A DNA stretch of 6,007 nt from Thermoplasmata archaeon (lineage in GTDB: Archaea; Thermoplasmatota; Thermoplasmata; Thermoplasmatales; Thermoplasmataceae). How positions within the stretch are numbered: position 1 is the stretch's first letter; every line of letters starts with the position of its first letter. The translations under genes and the position numbers were made by a program. Positions 5,129 to 6,007 of this stretch are shown one piece after another. The notes under the pieces are model-generated. The model was given only the letters and a program-made list of their open reading frames with translations, had not been told where the DNA came from and searched no databases. The stretch is taken from positions 1 to 6,007 of the forward strand of contig JAKAAI010000110.1 in NCBI GenBank assembly GCA_021797055.1, in the 5' to 3' direction.

Positions 5129-5166
5129 CTGCAGTGAAGCTGCAGCAAGTCAGATAATGCTGCAGC
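5129..5166 (+). ncRNA. paired CTGCAG hairpins; candidate part of an IS110 bridge RNA or leader structure
   Basis: CTGCAG occurs three times (5129-5134, 5140-5145, 5160-5165). GCTGCAGCA (5139-5147) and TGCTGCAGC (5158-5166) form a perfect 9-bp stem with a 10-base loop. Alternatively the first two copies make a 6-bp stem with loop TGAAG; the two folds exclude each other. The 9-bp stem ends 19 bases before the transposase ATG. IS110-family elements are known to encode a guide RNA in the non-coding end beside the recombinase gene, so this may be part of one; the family-specific loops cannot be identified from one copy. Confidence 0.35.
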
Positions 5167-5185
5167 ACATGCGAGTGTGATAAGT

Positions 5186-6007
5186 ATGTATAGCGTAGCT
5201 ATGGATGTAGGGAAATACCGTACATACGGTATAGTTGAGAGAGATGGCAAGGTAACAAAGGAAGGGTACATGCCCACCACTAAGGAAGGATTCCAATCCT
5301 TCATGGATGGAATAGATCATGCAACCGTGATTGTGGAGGCATCCTCCACTATTGACAGGATAGTCTCAATGCTGCCAGAATATGAGATAAGGGTTGCCAA
5401 TCCCATGAAAGTACGCTTGATAGCAGAGCCCATGAAGAAGACAGACTGGAACGATGCTCATATACTCCTTGATCTATTCAGAAGGCAGTACATGCCGGAA
5501 TCATATCTTCCCTCAAAAGAGATAAGTGAGGCCAGGAACATATGCCGTAACAGGAATTTCCTGATAAGACAGCGCACAGCTGTCAAGAACCGTATACGTG
5601 ACCAGGCATACAGACTTGGATTTGACTTCAGGGGTTACACAAAGAAGAACCTTGATCTCCTCAGAGAGGCATCACCGGTGCTGAGGATACTTGTCAGTGA
5701 TCTCAGTAACCTGGATCAGCAGATATTTGAGATGGACATGCAGATATCGAATTCCATTCAGGACAACGAGTATGCAAAGATCATAGATACAATACCAGGC
5801 ATTGGTAAATATGGGGCATTATCCATAGCTGCCGAAATAGGTGACGTTGACAGGTTCCCAAGGGAGGATAACATATTCTCATATGCCGGTCTTGTTCCAA
5901 GGATATATCAATCCGGTTCCAGGGAGTACAAGGGTCATATAACAAAGGGAAACAGTTTCCTGAAATACATGCTGGTTGAATGCGTGCAGATACATATGAG
6001 ACTTGAA
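5186..6007 (+). CDS. IS110-family transposase (DEDD recombinase), 3'-truncated by the window edge
   Basis: The frame is open from ATG 5186 through the last base (274 codons, no stop). The N-terminal RuvC-like DEDD domain shows AMDVGK (D7), VIVEAS (E51) and KKTDWNDAH (D87, D90). A central helical, probably coiled region (about 115-195) follows. The C-terminal Transposase_20 domain begins with the helix-hairpin-helix DTIPGIGKYGALSIAAEIGD (201-220), then RF, SYAGLVPR (232-239), a Gln-Ser-Gly (242-244) containing the conserved Ser, and HITKGNSFLKYML (251-263). These proteins use RuvC-like acid residues plus the C-terminal Ser for RNA-guided, seamless insertion. All visible key residues are intact, so the copy may be functional; roughly the final part of the C-terminal domain is missing from view. 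GTG 5177 is an alternative start; GTGAT at 5177-5181 is a weak ribosome binding site for ATG 5186. Confidence 0.95.
   Translation, partial: MYSVAMDVGKYRTYGIVERDGKVTKEGYMPTTKEGFQSFMDGIDHATVIVEASSTIDRIVSMLPEYEIRVANPMKVRLIAEPMKKTDWNDAHILLDLFRRQYMPESYLPSKEISEARNICRNRNFLIRQRTAVKNRIRDQAYRLGFDFRGYTKKNLDLLREASPVLRILVSDLSNLDQQIFEMDMQISNSIQDNEYAKIIDTIPGIGKYGALSIAAEIGDVDRFPREDNIFSYAGLVPRIYQSGSREYKGHITKGNSFLKYMLVECVQIHMRLE

Larger units (their letters stand above)
5129..6007 (+). mobile_element. IS110-family insertion sequence, left part; ends not defined
   Basis: The transposase at 5186 belongs to the IS110 family. The left boundary must lie between the ABC operon start (4898) and the transposase start, but it cannot be placed: these elements lack long terminal inverted repeats and usually make no large target duplication. 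The listed start is merely the first structured element. The right end is beyond the window. Confidence 0.6.

Noticed and set aside
5129..5166. Three CTGCAG copies as a CRISPR-like array
   Set aside because: The copies are six to nine bases long with unequal short spacing; no CRISPR repeat length or cas gene is present.
5092..5304. Minus-strand 70-codon frame over the transposase start
   Set aside because: It overlaps the conserved N-terminal DEDD domain coding sequence and has no recognisable features.

Overview
The window looks like a piece of an archaeal chromosome, most likely from the Thermoplasmata (the acidophilic Thermoplasma/Ferroplasma/Cuniculiplasma type of genome); this assignment is an inference. 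The support is: TATA-like boxes centred about 25 bases before start codons, implying leaderless mRNAs; a tRNA gene with no encoded CCA, preceded by a TATA box and a box-B-like ATGC; a GGTGA ribosome binding site; heavy use of ATA (Ile) and AGG/AGA (Arg) codons; and moderate to low GC. No bacterial -35/-10 promoter architecture was seen.

Layout, left to right. (1) 2-751 (+): the C-terminal part of a TPR-repeat protein whose start lies before the window. (2) 826-899 (+): tRNA-Lys(CTT). (3) 954-1214 (+): a small two-helix membrane protein. (4) 1215-1561: a gene-poor stretch with one weak ORF and a curious pair of repeated blocks that both end on an ATGGTTGGT start. (5) 1583-2023 (+): a HIT-family nucleotide hydrolase/transferase with a CxxC zinc motif. 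(6) 2024-2239: an intergenic region between convergent genes with several nested inverted repeats. (7) 2240-2677 (-) and 2753-3112 (+): a divergent pair, an AHSA1/SRPBCC ligand-binding-fold protein and an ArsR-type repressor, sharing a 75-base control region with a perfect-arm palindrome over the arsR-type gene's TATA box. (8) 3182-3919 and 3921-4898 (-): an ABC exporter operon, ATPase first and six-helix ABC-2 permease second, one base apart. (9) 4899-5185: a 287-base non-coding region. (10) 5186 to the window end (+): the first 274 codons of an IS110-family DEDD transposase, running off the right edge.

How the parts work together: the ArsR/AHSA1 pair is probably a self-contained regulatory unit. 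The two ABC genes make one transporter, probably an exporter of unknown substrate. The IS110-type element lies immediately upstream of the ABC operon, so its left end and the ABC promoter share the 4899-5185 region. Known IS110-family elements carry a guide ('bridge') RNA in the non-coding sequence next to the recombinase gene. The non-coding DNA here contains two mutually exclusive CTGCAG hairpins just before the transposase start, which makes it the most interesting place in the window. Nothing else seen amounts to a clearly new system.
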